Below the pieces are notes generated by a model. The model ran no database searches. It worked only from the letters and a program-made list of their open reading frames with translations, and was not told where the DNA came from. Positions 22,536 to 34,072 of a DNA stretch of 64,000 nucleotides are shown here, piece by piece. The stretch is from Hysterangium stoloniferum (lineage: Eukaryota > Basidiomycota > Agaricomycetes > Hysterangiales > Hysterangiaceae). A program made the position numbers and the translations under genes. How positions within the stretch are numbered: position 1 is the first letter of the stretch; each line of letters starts with the position of its first letter. Where the stretch lies: assembly GCA_015178975.1 (NCBI GenBank), contig WHVD01000034.1, positions 310,001-374,000 on the forward strand, written 5' to 3'.

Positions 22536-23406
22536 GCAATTTTAACAATAATGAAAATTCGTCAGGGTGAATTCTATTAATTCTATTCATATCCATCCAC
22601 GAGACAGTAATAGGATCGAATAACAATAGTCTGACAATGTAGAAACAAGCGCCCACCAGGCTCCAGAATGAGGGAGAAAACAATAATTGATTCTGTCAGT
22701 ATTTTTTTCATTTCCATGGCTTATCATTTCTCTTATCATATCTCACGGTTTCCAAGGCTCTGTGGATTTACAAACCATGGATTTGCTCAATAATGTGACC
22801 ATCTCTGTATGTGGACGTGTACTTCTTCGAGAAATATTAACATCTCTGTTTTGTGCGTAAGTTCACAATAGGCTATGGGCCCCGGCCCCCAGTAGACCCT
22901 GTGTATTATCACTCGTCGCTCTTTTTTCGACTTGGGCTACATGACATCATCGGCGTGATCACGCCTTAATTGTTTGGGAAGGTTTCCCACGATATACACA
23001 TGCATATACATGAACAAGCAAGTCACAGATCCTCGGTTCCCACGTTTTTGCAACAAATTATCATTCGGTGCTATCAGCGCATAAAAATCGCATTATAATT
23101 CATTCTCGTGTTATCAGCACGTTAAAAATTCGAGACGCCATCAGTGTATAAATTCGGGACGCCATCAGCATACAATTAGCTTTTTTGGATATTCGGAGGT
23201 CTGCAGATATATGCAGCTGTGTGCTCTGCTGGTAGTTGATGCTTGGATGCTCCTACGCCATTTCTGTGCTCATCATTTTTTAGGTTAACAATTTTTCCTT
23301 TGGGTTTTATTCCCTGGTTATATTTCTTGATTTCATATTCCATGTCATGATTCTTTTTCACATTTATTACTGGATTATGTCTTTGAATGCTCAGTTTGAA
23401 GGGGAG
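22536..23406. other. Interval, Copia-like remnants
   Basis: No gene is supported. Repeated phrases of the type CATCAGCG/CATCAGTG (23070-23170) and a purine-rich GAAGGGGAG at 23398-23406, directly before an LTR-like start, suggest the ends of an eroded Copia-type element. Nothing coding for reverse transcriptase or integrase was seen. Confidence 0.35.
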
Positions 23407-23600
23407 TGTTGGTAATCAACCTGACATCCCTAGAATATTATAGAATAACTTGGAATCTACTTAACATAGCTTTAGTAATATCTCTGTCATCCCTTCCAGA
23501 ACCTTCTTCCCCATAGATATATATAATCCCCAGTAATTTACTCATAGATTCAATCCAAGTTATATTCTAATATCTACTGTGGTCTGCATACCATCCTGCA
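23407..23600 (+). mobile_element. Possible Copia-type LTR
   Basis: Starts TGTTGGTAATC immediately after a purine tract and ends near CATCCTGCA, with a TATATATAAT stretch near 23518. No matching partner LTR or target duplication was found in the window, so the far end is a guess. From 23601 to 24132 I see no supported feature. Confidence 0.4.
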
Positions 23601-24132
23601 GGGCCACTTGGTAAATACGTTGAAACAATTATGGTTGGAGGAGTCATTTTTCATATTACACAACATTCAGCCCAGGAGGGATATCCAAAATTTCAGGTAA
23701 AGGTTCATTACAGAAAGTACGGAATATTTATTTTCCCTAAAATAGCTGAACACACGCTGTCACTTCTAACATTTGTGACGAAAATAAGGATTTTGATGGC
23801 CCAAGTTCTCCAATTTCGGTGTGGGTGACCTGAGATCTCTCCAGTTAGGCTACCATCATACTCCCGCTGCCATCTCGTCCCGAATGTCTCAGTAGTATAT
23901 TGAATTTCGATGAGTGTTAATGAGCAATGGGACTTTCAACTATTGATAGTCCGAAGTCCTAAGAGCAATCTAATAAAGGATTGACTTGTTGAAGTCGAGA
24001 GTAGTCGACATGACACTGAGACGTGACACACGCATTCAGCAGCCTAGATAGAGCCCACAAGGCCACATATCTCTTGTCTCTTTGTTCCCCCTTTCTTCTC
24101 CTTCCCTATTGTTCCACATTTACCATGTATAT

Positions 24133-24406
24133 AGTATTAAAAATAGTATGAGTTGACTCTATTGCAATACACAATATACAAGGGTTTAATAAGCTTGTAA
24201 TAAAAGTACTTTGTGTCTCAATATCTTGTGTCAGTTAGTGTAGCACCTCCTGACAATATAAGTTGGATGCTCTGGGAGGTGTATAGTGGTTCTGACACAC
24301 ATTAACCTCCAAATGCATGGTCCACAATTAGCATCTTCATATGAAAAGTTGCAATAATTGGTGGACTCCCCCTATAAAAAGGTGTGTTTCATCATCAAAT
24401 TTAACA
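24133..24406 (+). repeat. 274-bp near-identical duplicate
   Basis: This segment recurs at 62313-62586 in the same orientation with one difference that I can see (24261 A against 62441 G). The flanks are unrelated on both sides. It contains no long frame. Its 5' part, with ATACACAATATACAAGG, looks like the 3' end of an LTR. Confidence 0.85.
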
Positions 24407-24799
24407 TATAGTTCCTTCCTTCATCTCATGTCTTCTTTGTTAGAATTTGCGGGTTCGTAATACACGTGACTCAGTTTGGGTACAAAGAATGTGTTGCGAA
24501 CGTATGAAGTGTATAGTACAAGTACCTACCTACTGCCGGTAATACTATACTCGGTTACCCATCAATCACATGCTACATTGTTTGCAAACCCAAAAAATCT
24601 AATATTCTTCATCTTGCATAGCTCTTACAGCACCACTCATCCACGTGAGCTGTCAATTCTTAAATGATGTACCTACGACTGAGCAACCGGATGACGCAGT
24701 CTCATGTCCTCACTTGTTTAAGCAACTATGGTCTTGAGGAATCAGCAAACAGCTAAGTTGTCCTCGATTGCACCCACAAAGACTGTTGTCCAAACCGTG

Positions 24800-25318
24800 T
24801 TCAAACTCCTTCGCGGCTCAGCCGGTGGAGCATGACATCCCTCAAGCTTCACGTGCCCGAGTAATGCATCATCCGTCTTCTGCCGTCCAAGGAAAACACA
24901 GAGCGAAGAGACATGATGTAGTACGGTGCGTTTCACGGCACTGGATCGATCGATCAATAACGAAAGTAATAAGTCTTGAATGGATGATTGCAGGTCTTGT
25001 AGACTGGCAGATAAAGACGCATCTGAGCATCAAAAAGGACAGAAATACTATTTCTCTCACCTCGTGAAGTGCATCGTCATATTCGTCCGTATGAGCCAGT
25101 TTAAATGTCCCATGAGCCTTCATCGCCTGGCCCATTTCTAAATACCGGACGTTCGTATCGGACAACGGTGCAACGCATTGGGCCAGAGTACACCGAACGA
25201 AAACATCGGGATCTTCATACAGGTGTCGAATGTTTGGAAAACATACTCGGGAAAAATAGAAGCGTTGGGGGGAGTAATCGCTTTGATGAGAATTACCTAA
25301 AGGATCATGAGGGCACAA
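24800..25318 (-). pseudogene. VPS15: VPS15 (PI3-kinase regulatory subunit) fragment
   Basis: Vps15 is the kinase-like, HEAT- and WD-repeat regulatory subunit of the Vps34 phosphatidylinositol 3-kinase complex in autophagy and endosomal sorting. The minus strand encodes part of its HEAT region: FPNIRHLYEDPDVFVRCTLAQ, PLSDTNVRYLEMGQA and FKLAHTDEYDDALHE (25260-25070). After a roughly 60-bp intron (GTGAGA...GCCAG) follow LQDLQSSIQ and VKRTVLHHVSSLCVFLGRQKTDDALLGH (to about 24840). A one-base frame change just upstream (about 25265) separates an in-frame ITPPNASIFPEYVF. Only about 150 codons remain, with no kinase or WD part nearby, so this is a displaced gene fragment. Confidence 0.8.
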
Positions 25319-25437
25319 AACCTAGATAATAAATTAATAATACCCATACCATTTGCGTTAATGTTAGTAAGCCCGCATTTCCAACAGTATCACAGAGCAG
25401 ACAGAAACATCATTTGAACCACACTTGTTTAAAAGAT

Positions 25438-25615
25438 TGTAGCGGGTGGCAGTCAATCACATGGTCATGTGATTGAACCGCGTATCATGCTCTAGCTTTA
25501 CTTACTCTCATTTCCTTTCTTGAACTGTGTCTTACAACTTTCTTTCTTACCAACATGTCAACTCAATATGACTCAAGTTAATTCCGGGACTTTCAGGCCG
25601 GGCCGGGCCTTGACA
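25438..25615 (-). mobile_element. Gypsy-type terminal repeat with polypurine tract
   Basis: On the minus strand a G-rich tract (25626-25616) is followed by TGTCAAGGCC...ACCCGCTACA. That is the usual junction of an internal region and a 3' LTR. Flanking 5-mers do not match, as expected for a truncated copy. No internal genes remain. The interval 25627-26500 has only short frames that I do not support. Confidence 0.5.
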
Positions 25616-26527
25616 ATCACCCCCCATTGACCGCCACCCGCACAGCTCTCAATGCCCCAAAATAATAAGCTTGACGTTCTGTGAGTGCATGCATAAGATT
25701 AATATTTGAAATATTGTTTGAAATCCGCTGTTTTTTCTAGAGGTATCCTGTTGTAGCAATATCCACCAACTTGTCATTTCTCTTCATTCCACCACTCGTC
25801 CATTTTGGATGTATGATGCGTACATCTTAGTATTATAGGTGAATAATGAAATTATAAACCAAGCTCTGGTCTTCATTATTGATATTAGCCGGCATGTAGT
25901 GATCTCCTGCCACGTCTTGTGGTGTCTGCAGGCTGCAAGTCGTAATGTGAGTTCATGGCTTGCTAATATATCCCTAGTGAAGTGCTTGGTATCTCTACAC
26001 CGTTGGTAAGGGACCCATTTCATTTGTCTCGCTCTATTAACTGTTTAAATTCCGGACATTAATCTTGTACTTTGGCATAACTATGTTGAAGGCTGAATTG
26101 CATACACATAGGCGCCCAGGTGTTGACTTCCGTTGTCTACAATATGTTGAATGTTATACCGGCAAGTGGTGCGGGTGTGACTAGCGGCGTTGTAAGTGCT
26201 GGGTCTTTGACTGTGTCGCCGCTGTTAGAGCTGTTGATGGTGGTTTGAAGGGTGTGGTGGGAACAAGATGATTTGCGACGGTACGGTCATTCATGATGTC
26301 CATATATGTGCTACTATCTTATCTTACGTTATTCAAGGTTCGCGGTTATAGGCGATGAGATCGATTAGGTCAAACATCACTGTGGAAGTAAACATAAATA
26401 AGGTACTTATATCCTCTCTAGCTCCCCGCCTACCCATGTTGATCAGACATCGACCACTCAACATTCGGTGCTCTACCCGTACCCATTCAAGAACTTATTA
26501 TTACAAGTCCCAAAATCACGACGAATA

Positions 26528-26809
26528 TTATTCAATTTCTGGCCTCCAAGCAGCCATGGAGTCTATAGATTCGCCGGATCCTGTGTTGGGCTGTCCTCCC
26601 CGATAGTACCGGTTGGTCACTTCACATGGATTGGGCTCCATATCCAGCGCCTTGTTAATACGTATCATAAGCGTACGAACGCTATCTACAATAATGTCGC
26701 TGGTGCACGAAGCATCTTTGAGTGGGACCCCATTTGAGATGAGGGATGCGGAACCCGTCAGGATGGAAGGACTAAACAACATCAGGGATTTGGGAATTTC
26801 TACACTCAT
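26528..26809 (-). CDS. Hypothetical protein, U locus downstream frame
   Basis: A 93-codon frame starts at an ATG at 26809 (MSVEIPKSLMLFSPS) and ends PEIE. It may be a stand-alone small gene or an exon of the U gene. The equivalent ATG is destroyed in the paralogue near 20985. No domain, signal peptide or membrane segment is evident. Confidence 0.35.
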   Translation of the reverse strand: MSVEIPKSLMLFSPSILTGSASLISNGVPLKDASCTSDIIVDSVRTLMIRINKALDMEPNPCEVTNRYYRGGQPNTGSGESIDSMAAWRPEIE

Positions 26810-27013
26810 TATGTAGACTCCCTAGATCCATAGTAAGTTTTTATACCGACTAGTAAATAGGGATCTCGCGGAAGTAGTGTGTCTAGCCGAGTCTAGCCGA
26901 GCTAGCTAGCTCTCCTAGATTGCTCTAGACAATATAGACGGCATACTTACTGGTCTTCCCACTTTCCTGATGAAGGGAGGACAAGCGCAAATGCCCAGCA
27001 GCACACCACAGTT

Positions 27014-27541
27014 TCACGACTTAAGTTCGAACTTGGGTTCGACTTTGAGTTTGTCCCCCTCAATGGCAACGACGCGAGAGAATTTATGGCGTGAAAAGAC
27101 AATATTACATTTCTGAGAAACAGTGAGCTTTGACACGTCATAGACTCCTTCTATCGCCTAGATTGACGAACCTTGTTGGTTATTAATTCATTCCAGTTCT
27201 CTGGTACATGATGAGGAGATGGACCGTGTATAAATGGACACAAGGGGTTTCCGAGTCTTGTGAAAGCATTGACTTCGTTTCCAACTACGTCAAGAGCGCA
27301 TCTCCAAGTAGAATAAATAGAGCGATTTGTTACATGCAAAGAGGAAAATATGGATCCTATCATTTTATTCATATTCCCCTGGATTTTTACATGAACCGTA
27401 TGCGTGTCGAGATGGCCAAGTTGACCTTTTGAAACCATAGCGTACATAAACACCACACTGATACCATCACCCTGAAAAATTAAACGTATCTTAGAGCCAA
27501 AGTCATTACCCAACTCTCGTTCCATCTCTGTAGAGTAAGAT
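27014..27541 (-). CDS. Gene family U, copy 2 (partial model)
   Basis: The longest exon (about 27525-27160) follows a good acceptor (CTCTACAG near 27528) and encodes MERELGNDFGSKIRLIFQGD...VVFMYAMVSKGQL...KMIGSIFSSLH...VPENWNELITNK. After an acceptor at about 27153 a final exon reads AIEGVYDVSKLTVSQKCNIVF...IEGDKLKVEPKFELKS and stops at 27014. The 5' exons beyond 27541 were not found; the duplicated block itself ends near 27590. Related fragments lie at 18420, 20895 and 54830, so this is a dispersed family. I do not recognise it and cannot say whether it is host or element-borne. Confidence 0.45.
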
Positions 27542-27722
27542 TGTAAAATAATATTTACGAATGGGGGATAATCAAGAAGATTCCCTATTTATTCGAGGAG
27601 GGGTTGAACTGTGGTTTCCATATAATCATCTTACTAACTGGTCAATTATGCCCCCAAATGGGCCAAAATTTATTAAATTATATGCTAAATTGAGATGACG
27701 TGGCTTTTAATGCGTGATTATA

Positions 27723-28081
27723 TGTAATCCTGGCCGCCTTACCACATTGCATCACCACATCCATTCCCCTGTGTCACCAATCATACGATCCACCTTCAAG
27801 TCACCAACCCGATCTGCCGTGACCGATCCCTTTGTTGCCACTATCCACACAATAACCTCGGTCCCATTCCATTGTTACCACAATTCTATTGTTGCAATTA
27901 GAGAGATAAGTCACACCTTCTATTGTATAATGATTTTTATCTTCCTTCGACATTAATTCCTCTTCCCACTTTCCCTAGGGAATATTGCCTTCACCTACTG
28001 TATTACTTCTACTATGTACAAATAAAGAAAACTTAGTCCTGTCTGTTACCGACTGAGTGAGGCTATAACAACAGCCTTTCA
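27723..28081 (+). mobile_element. Solo LTR, family C
   Basis: TGTAATCCTGGCC...CAGCCTTTCA, 359 bp, perfect TTATA target duplication at 27718-27722 and 28082-28086. The 3' end includes ACTTAGTCCTGTC and GACTGAGTGAGG, as in the other family-C copies. Confidence 0.9.
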
Positions 28082-28439
28082 TTATAATAGATCAGAGGTG
28101 TAGTGTCAGTAAGCATTAAATTGTAAAATTTGAGATTAGAGGACAAAGCAGTATTCACCATCATGTATTTCAAAGTAAAATGGTTGGTTACAATATAAAT
28201 AATTCAGGTAGTTTTTTTTTAAACAGAATACATCACGGTGTTGCTTGGGAAATATTCATAATAATAATAATAAACTTGACATAACTGGTCAAATGAATTT
28301 GAATTTATTTTGGGGGTTGCATTTTTCCTTGTCAACTATGGCACTTATAAGTATGCAGTAATGTAGAAGATTCCTCAGTCAATTCCACTATGTCGTGACG
28401 ACTGAGTTATCTTTTGTTATAGTTGCAACAGGCTGGCAA

Positions 28440-29040
28440 CCAGTCAGAACACCAAGTGCGTCAGAGTTTGCAAGTGTACCCCAGACTGCACTTTGGAGTC
28501 CGAATTAATGTCCCCACCAAAAGCCAGAATCCCCGTCACATGCCACGGTTTAGTTAGAAGTTGTTGCGCAGGTAAAAGAGTCTTCCTGCAAAAATGTTTT
28601 TGAGCAACAATAAAAGGCCTGGGTTTCATCTGCAATTGATTTTGGGTCATGAGTGCAGCCACGCAAGATGTTGCTTGGTTTCGGTGTTATGCTGTTTGAG
28701 ATCGTGTTTGCGGGTGAATGTGATATTGCAATGCACAATTGCAATATCACATTCACGGGCAAACACGATCTAGACGGCATAACACCCAAACCAAGCAACA
28801 TTTTGCATCGCTGCATGCTCACGACTCAAATTCGACTGAGGTTAGCACCAAGGGCTTGTGTTGTTGCTCTTGGACGTTCTTGCGAGAATATTCCTTTAGG
28901 AGACATGTGTTGTGATGCGCTCCCTTCTTGTTCGTCCGCCTCCAATCCCATGAGCATCGTAAAGGGAATTGAGGGTGCCACACCCACTGTGCTCTTTGAT
29001 GACTCTGAACGACTATTCTCTGTGCTTGCTCTAAGAGAGT
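28440..29040. repeat. Large imperfect inverted duplication
   Basis: Arms of about 300 bp (28440-28735 and 28738-29040) face each other across a few bases. The inner 70 bp are most alike, and similarity falls outward. Both arms, read away from the centre, encode ITPKPSNIL followed by a short cysteine-rich stretch (FYCCSKTFLQEDSF on the minus arm; LCCCSWTFLREYSF on the plus arm). The arms are therefore probably a duplicated small gene in head-to-head form. I do not recognise the product. Confidence 0.65.
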
Positions 29041-30519
29041 GTTTAGGGAAAAAATAAATGAAGAGTAGTCAATTGTAACTCACTGCCAATTGCCCTTGTA
29101 AAGTTGACACCGCAGACCCACATCAAGGCTTGTTTGCTAATTCTTCTGCTTCCTGAGACCACTTTGCAGCAATGGCGCACATCTCCAGGTGAAGGCCAAC
29201 AAAAAGTCATATTCTCTTGAGTTTCACATCGTTCTTGGAAACGTAGCACCTGCCAGAACCCGTACATACTTCAGAGGCACTTCACGACTCAGCTGAATCA
29301 TTGTGGCTTGAAGAAAACTTGCCTGTCGTTTGAAGAAGAGTTTACGTGAGGAGAAGGAGATTCCACATGGATGAAAAGATATGACCGCGTGCGGTGTCGA
29401 TGACAGAATGTCTTATAATAAGATATCGAGGATCGCGATGCATTTGGGAACTGGTATAATAGTAGAGGAGGAAATCACAGAAGGTTGTGGCGGCGCCAAA
29501 TAGGGTAGATCGGCCATCCGGAACAATGGGTGGCGGTATATTGCTAGTCCACTGAAATGCAAATATGTACTAAAGATAGAGTACGACTGAACTTGTCAGA
29601 CAGGCACTGGCATAGAAAAGGTATAATGGGGGCATGATTCACAGCGATGCTAGCGAAGCAGAACAACAAGAGGCATCCTGTTGCTCTTCCCAGCGAGAAT
29701 CAGAGTCTCTGTATAGCTGTGCTAGCCCTGTGGCCGTCTGACAAGACCAGTAGTACTCACGTTCTATCAGATATTTGCCTTTTGGTCAGTCAACACGAAG
29801 TGGAAATGGAATGGGGTACGTTGGATCATACAGTGGGTTATAAGGGAAACCGACAACATATGAATGAGACATTGATAATAAAGTCAGTCAAATATTCTGA
29901 ATAAACGTGTGCAATATATGAATGAGACATTGATAATAAGGCTAGTCAAAAAAATAAACTTGTGAATCCACAATCACATGGTAGATCGATTTCATTTCCT
30001 CGCAAGTGTGTTGAGACACTTAGAAAAAGCCAGAAGAAAAGTGTGTTGGCCTCATCAGAAGGAATGCACGTCTGTTCGCCTTGAAATAAGCGTCAACGCG
30101 ACCTCCATGAGACAATAAGTGCAACACACCTTGCATGGTTGCGTGAGAATAACCCAGCCTCATCTTCGGCTCGAATTTCGCATTTTCATTGATTCAAGGT
30201 GAAACAGAAATAATACAACCGATCATTCTACAACTACAATTGGGATGGGACGACATTGCCTCATCATATTAATTCCATTGTTCTTGGCCCAACCTTTTTC
30301 GTATTATAACGATACATAACTATTGTTTGTGGAAGTTGTAGTGCACCCGCATACACCTAATGCGGACTTATTTATGTGCTGTGACCTTCCGTGTTGGGAT
30401 TTATTAGATTCAGACCATGGGTCATCGAGCCACATTGTTCATAGTTTCACGTTATTCCTTGATCACTTCTTTTTTTAAAGTCTGTGTATGGAACAAATTG
30501 AATAATTAAACACCAATAC
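29041..30519. other. Interval, no supported gene
   Basis: Only short frames occur, for example 29647-29904 on the plus strand, with no recognisable domain. A block with GAATGAGACATTGATAATAA is directly repeated at about 29864 and 29918. AT-rich, unremarkable. Confidence 0.4.
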
Positions 30520-30594
30520 AGATAGCAAGCTCAACTTAGTCCTGTCCGTGTTGACCGAGTGAGGCTGATAACAACAGCCTTTCATCACATGACA
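30520..30594 (+). mobile_element. 3' end of a family-C LTR
   Basis: CTTAGTCCTGTCCGTG and GATAACAACAGCCTTTCA match the last 60-70 bp of the family-C LTRs at 8588-8936 and 27723-28081. The upstream part is not recognisable, so the copy is truncated or strongly diverged. Confidence 0.6.
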
Positions 30595-30602
30595 CAAAAT
30601 CC

Positions 30603-31207
30603 TTGCAACAATCGGTGGTCCAACACGAAGCCACACACTTGGACAGCCTACACCTCAACATGAGCATCAATTTTCCTTATGATCGATGGGGAATTGACTT
30701 CCATGGCGATATCTCCTCTTCATATCCGACACTTCACATCAATGCTCTATCGGTCCCAATGACTGCATTCAGAAATAATGTGTGTCGCAGAGACGATGCA
30801 GAACAAGCTCAACGCTTTGATGTCATGTTCCAATTTGAAGTATTAAGACCTCTCAGTGGCAGCGCCTTAAGCATGCATCGCTGTGTAGTACCCGCGCTAA
30901 GGACACTAGAAAAAGATGTGACGCAACCGCAACGAGGAAAAGGTCTTAGGAGGGCGAGCACCCCGAGATGGAATTTTAGTGAATGTTCCTCGACGGTGCT
31001 GACTTATTTAATTCGAATTACGGATCTTTGGATGATATGATTAACGAGCAGTTATACGTTCGTAGTGTCAAGGATGCGGCGAAAAGTAGTAAGAGTGTAT
31101 GGAATATGTTGAACGCGTGTCTCCCTTCACCCTACTGCCATCACTACGCATATATCCAAGTGGAATGGTCTCATGTAGTGCCCCTTTCGTCGATAATAGT
31201 GACGTAG
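30603..31207 (+). other. Unrecognised open frames
   Basis: Two frames (30603-31040 and 30983-31207) overlap in different phases. Composition is ordinary, with no signal peptide, membrane segment or motif I can name. They could be exons of one decayed host gene. From 31208 to 33180 only short frames are present and nothing is supported. Confidence 0.25.
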
Positions 31208-33180
31208 TATATTTAAACAATCATTTTCCTAAATACTGACCGGCAACTACCAAAAGTAGGCGAACCACCTTGGTCACCCTTCTTTGACTCTCAGCTGCCC
31301 ACATTTCCCAATAAAGTCGCAGGACTTTTTGGTTACGGACGCGTCTTCCAGGCGACAACGGACCATCTCTCGGCATTTGGTATCACCAAAGTCCATCTAT
31401 ACCCATTCCATTGTTTCATGCCGAACCGATTCCCAGCACACCCGATTTCTCTACCTCCAATCACATCGTCGTGTCATGAGTCGCTTATATATAATCAGTG
31501 ATATTCTACTTGTTCCCCACCGCAAGAAAATACGAAGTTTTTGGAGCTCATAAACCCTACTTCAATGCTGGTTAACGCAACACGAGGTCCGGGATGTACG
31601 AGCACCAGGCCAACAACAGAACAACATATTTTTTGATGCTATCGAAGGCGGACCTTCCAATGAAAACGATAATTTATTATGCAAAAGACAGGAGTTTGTC
31701 ATTATCCAATCTGTCTATATGTACGTAAATAATACTGATGGCTAGATGTGTTATATTTTAGCACATCGGGGGCACAACCATCGAAATGCGAGAAGATACG
31801 GCATGTCTTGCTGCCCGAAACCTGTTGACGGATAGCTGGATGAAAAGCTTAACGCGGTGTTGACATATCGGAATCCAGAGATAAGATCTAAATGCCATGG
31901 CTTCCTCCTTCATGTGGAGGGCGATATTCATACGTGCATGTAACTAGATGGAACGTGTATTATTAATATTGCTTGTCCCTCTTGGATGGTGTTGTAGAAA
32001 GAAGTGAGCAGCCAGATGATAGACCGCACATTGGAGATGATCAAAAGGATCTTGGTCTTACATTTCTTATTGGTGTGTACGCGCACGTGTACCGATGATA
32101 AACTGCAGTCATTTGTGGATGAGATCTGGTGAGAAGCGGTTCAAAGGTATTCGGTTACGACAGCGTTATCTCATGCCGTTCATATGTAACATTGCCTAGG
32201 AATCTCGACAGCAAGTATAAACACCACCTACGATGTCCCTCACACCAAAAATCACCGAGAGCTACCCATGAGAGTCTCTGAAAGAAATAATGACTAAGCA
32301 ATGGATTCTCTACGGATTCTGGCCTTGCGACAGTCGCTTCGTGGAGAAGGAGTGATCAGATAAGTAGGAGCGGGCACTAGTTGAATCGACGAGGTTATTA
32401 ACAAGTTTCAACAATATTGTGGGAATCAGAACCCACATGTTTCCCGAGCCATGGCCTTGGTTCTGTCCGCCATGTAGTCGTCTGAGTTTGGTGACTAGTA
32501 TGCGTCTGTCTCTGGGAGCCACTAGGGCTTGTTCGCGATCCAGGTCGACTCACTCCACCCAACGTGTTCTATATTCATTCATCGGTCATGCAGCACAGCC
32601 GCTTTGCTGAAGCCGAAAAAGATGGTCTGAAACTGAAATATCCGGTTCGGGTTGGGAACTAGTGCTGTATTCAGGTACCGCTCTTCAGGAGAATAAAGAT
32701 GATTTCATGGCCTTTGCGACCCTCAAGCATATATCAGAAGAAAGGATAAATTCTTGCCCAGGTACCTTCGACAATCTAAGCCAGTCTTTTATCACTGACA
32801 ACCCTTCTTCCCTATGTAGAACTCGAACACAGAGTATATCGGAAGTGACGCTGGTCTGGTGAATGTCATAGAAAGAGATTCTGAATTCACGAATGAGGAG
32901 AAGAGAAAGAGGGGGAGCCTTTGGAAGGTTCTGACGGGGGTGGAGGAACCGATGTGGGTTTTTCATCCACCTGGGTTGGGAGTGCAGCGGCAACCACAGC
33001 AAGTTGCGCACCAAGTATAAGAACAGCAGCAACCGTCGTCCCAACCTCAACCATCAAAATATCTCCTTCCCGCATTTGTATTATTCAACTTCTTCAACAC
33101 GGCTCCGTCCTCCTACTCCTCCTCAAACGCACACACAAACACACACTCCGGAAGTGTTCTGACACCCTCTCCTCCCTTTC

Positions 33181-33417
33181 CAAAGCTTCTTTCACTACAC
33201 CAACTACTTACTTCTCATAACATGGACACCCCTCTAAATGATGAACACCCTCGTATCCGTGCTTCTCCTCGTTTCCCTCGTGAGCGGGTACTAACCGCAG
33301 AGGTTAGTACCCGCTCACGAGGGAAACGAGGAGAAGCACGGATACGAGGGTGTTCATCATTTAGAGGGGTGTCCATGTTATGAGAAGTAAGTAGTTGGTG
33401 TAGTGAAAGAAGCTTTG
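33181..33417. repeat. Perfect palindrome, 116-bp arms
   Basis: The left arm 33181-33296 and right arm 33302-33417 are exact reverse complements with a 5-bp spacer (GCAGA, 33297-33301). Pairing fails at the next base outward (33180/33418). The arms contain a short proline/serine-rich frame in both directions. Such a structure could extrude as a cruciform or be transcribed as a long hairpin. Confidence 0.95.
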
Positions 33418-34072
33418 ACGGTGTTGATGGTTTCAATCCCAGTGTCGAAAGCACACCCGGCGAGACGAGCGCGAGTGGTACGTTAGGCGGGCTTGTGAGG
33501 GTCGTTGTGGGGCGCGTTCTGATGGGGATAGCGCTAGGGAAGGGGAACGGTTTGCATGCCACGGCCCGTGACATTAGGATGTGGAGGTGCGCTGGTGAGG
33601 GGATTGTTTTAAGGGGTGAGTTATTTTTCTTCCTCTTCTTTTGCTCATCTGTGCCGTTCTGCACTCCGCCACATATAGTCTCTTATTCCAAGCTATTATT
33701 ATGCTCTACCCCCTGCTTTATATGACTTTCTGTTCTGCCCCGCTTTTTAATCCTATCTTAATATCAGCGTAAACACTGTTACTGACACGCATACGTTTAT
33801 CACCTAGTCCCTCCAAAACCATCGCTAATCCAACGTATTCAAACGTATCTTTCCTTCTCGGCTCCTGTTCGCGTGTGCGCCCCACCTTTACATCCACCTA
33901 AACGACATCCATCACCCGGTCCTCCGCTTCACCCTCGATCACGTCCCGTGCCTCAGACCAAACAACCCCTGCGCTCCTCGCCCTGCCCAGCTCCAGCAGC
34001 ACGGCCGAAAGACGATGAAACGAAGCTAGAAAAGTAGCTGATACCACAGCATTTGAGAAGTTAGTCCTTGGA

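Noticed and set aside
33215-33664. Minus-strand frame of about 149 codons through the palindrome
   Set aside because: Its length is produced by the palindrome, which encodes the same residues in both halves; no independent support.
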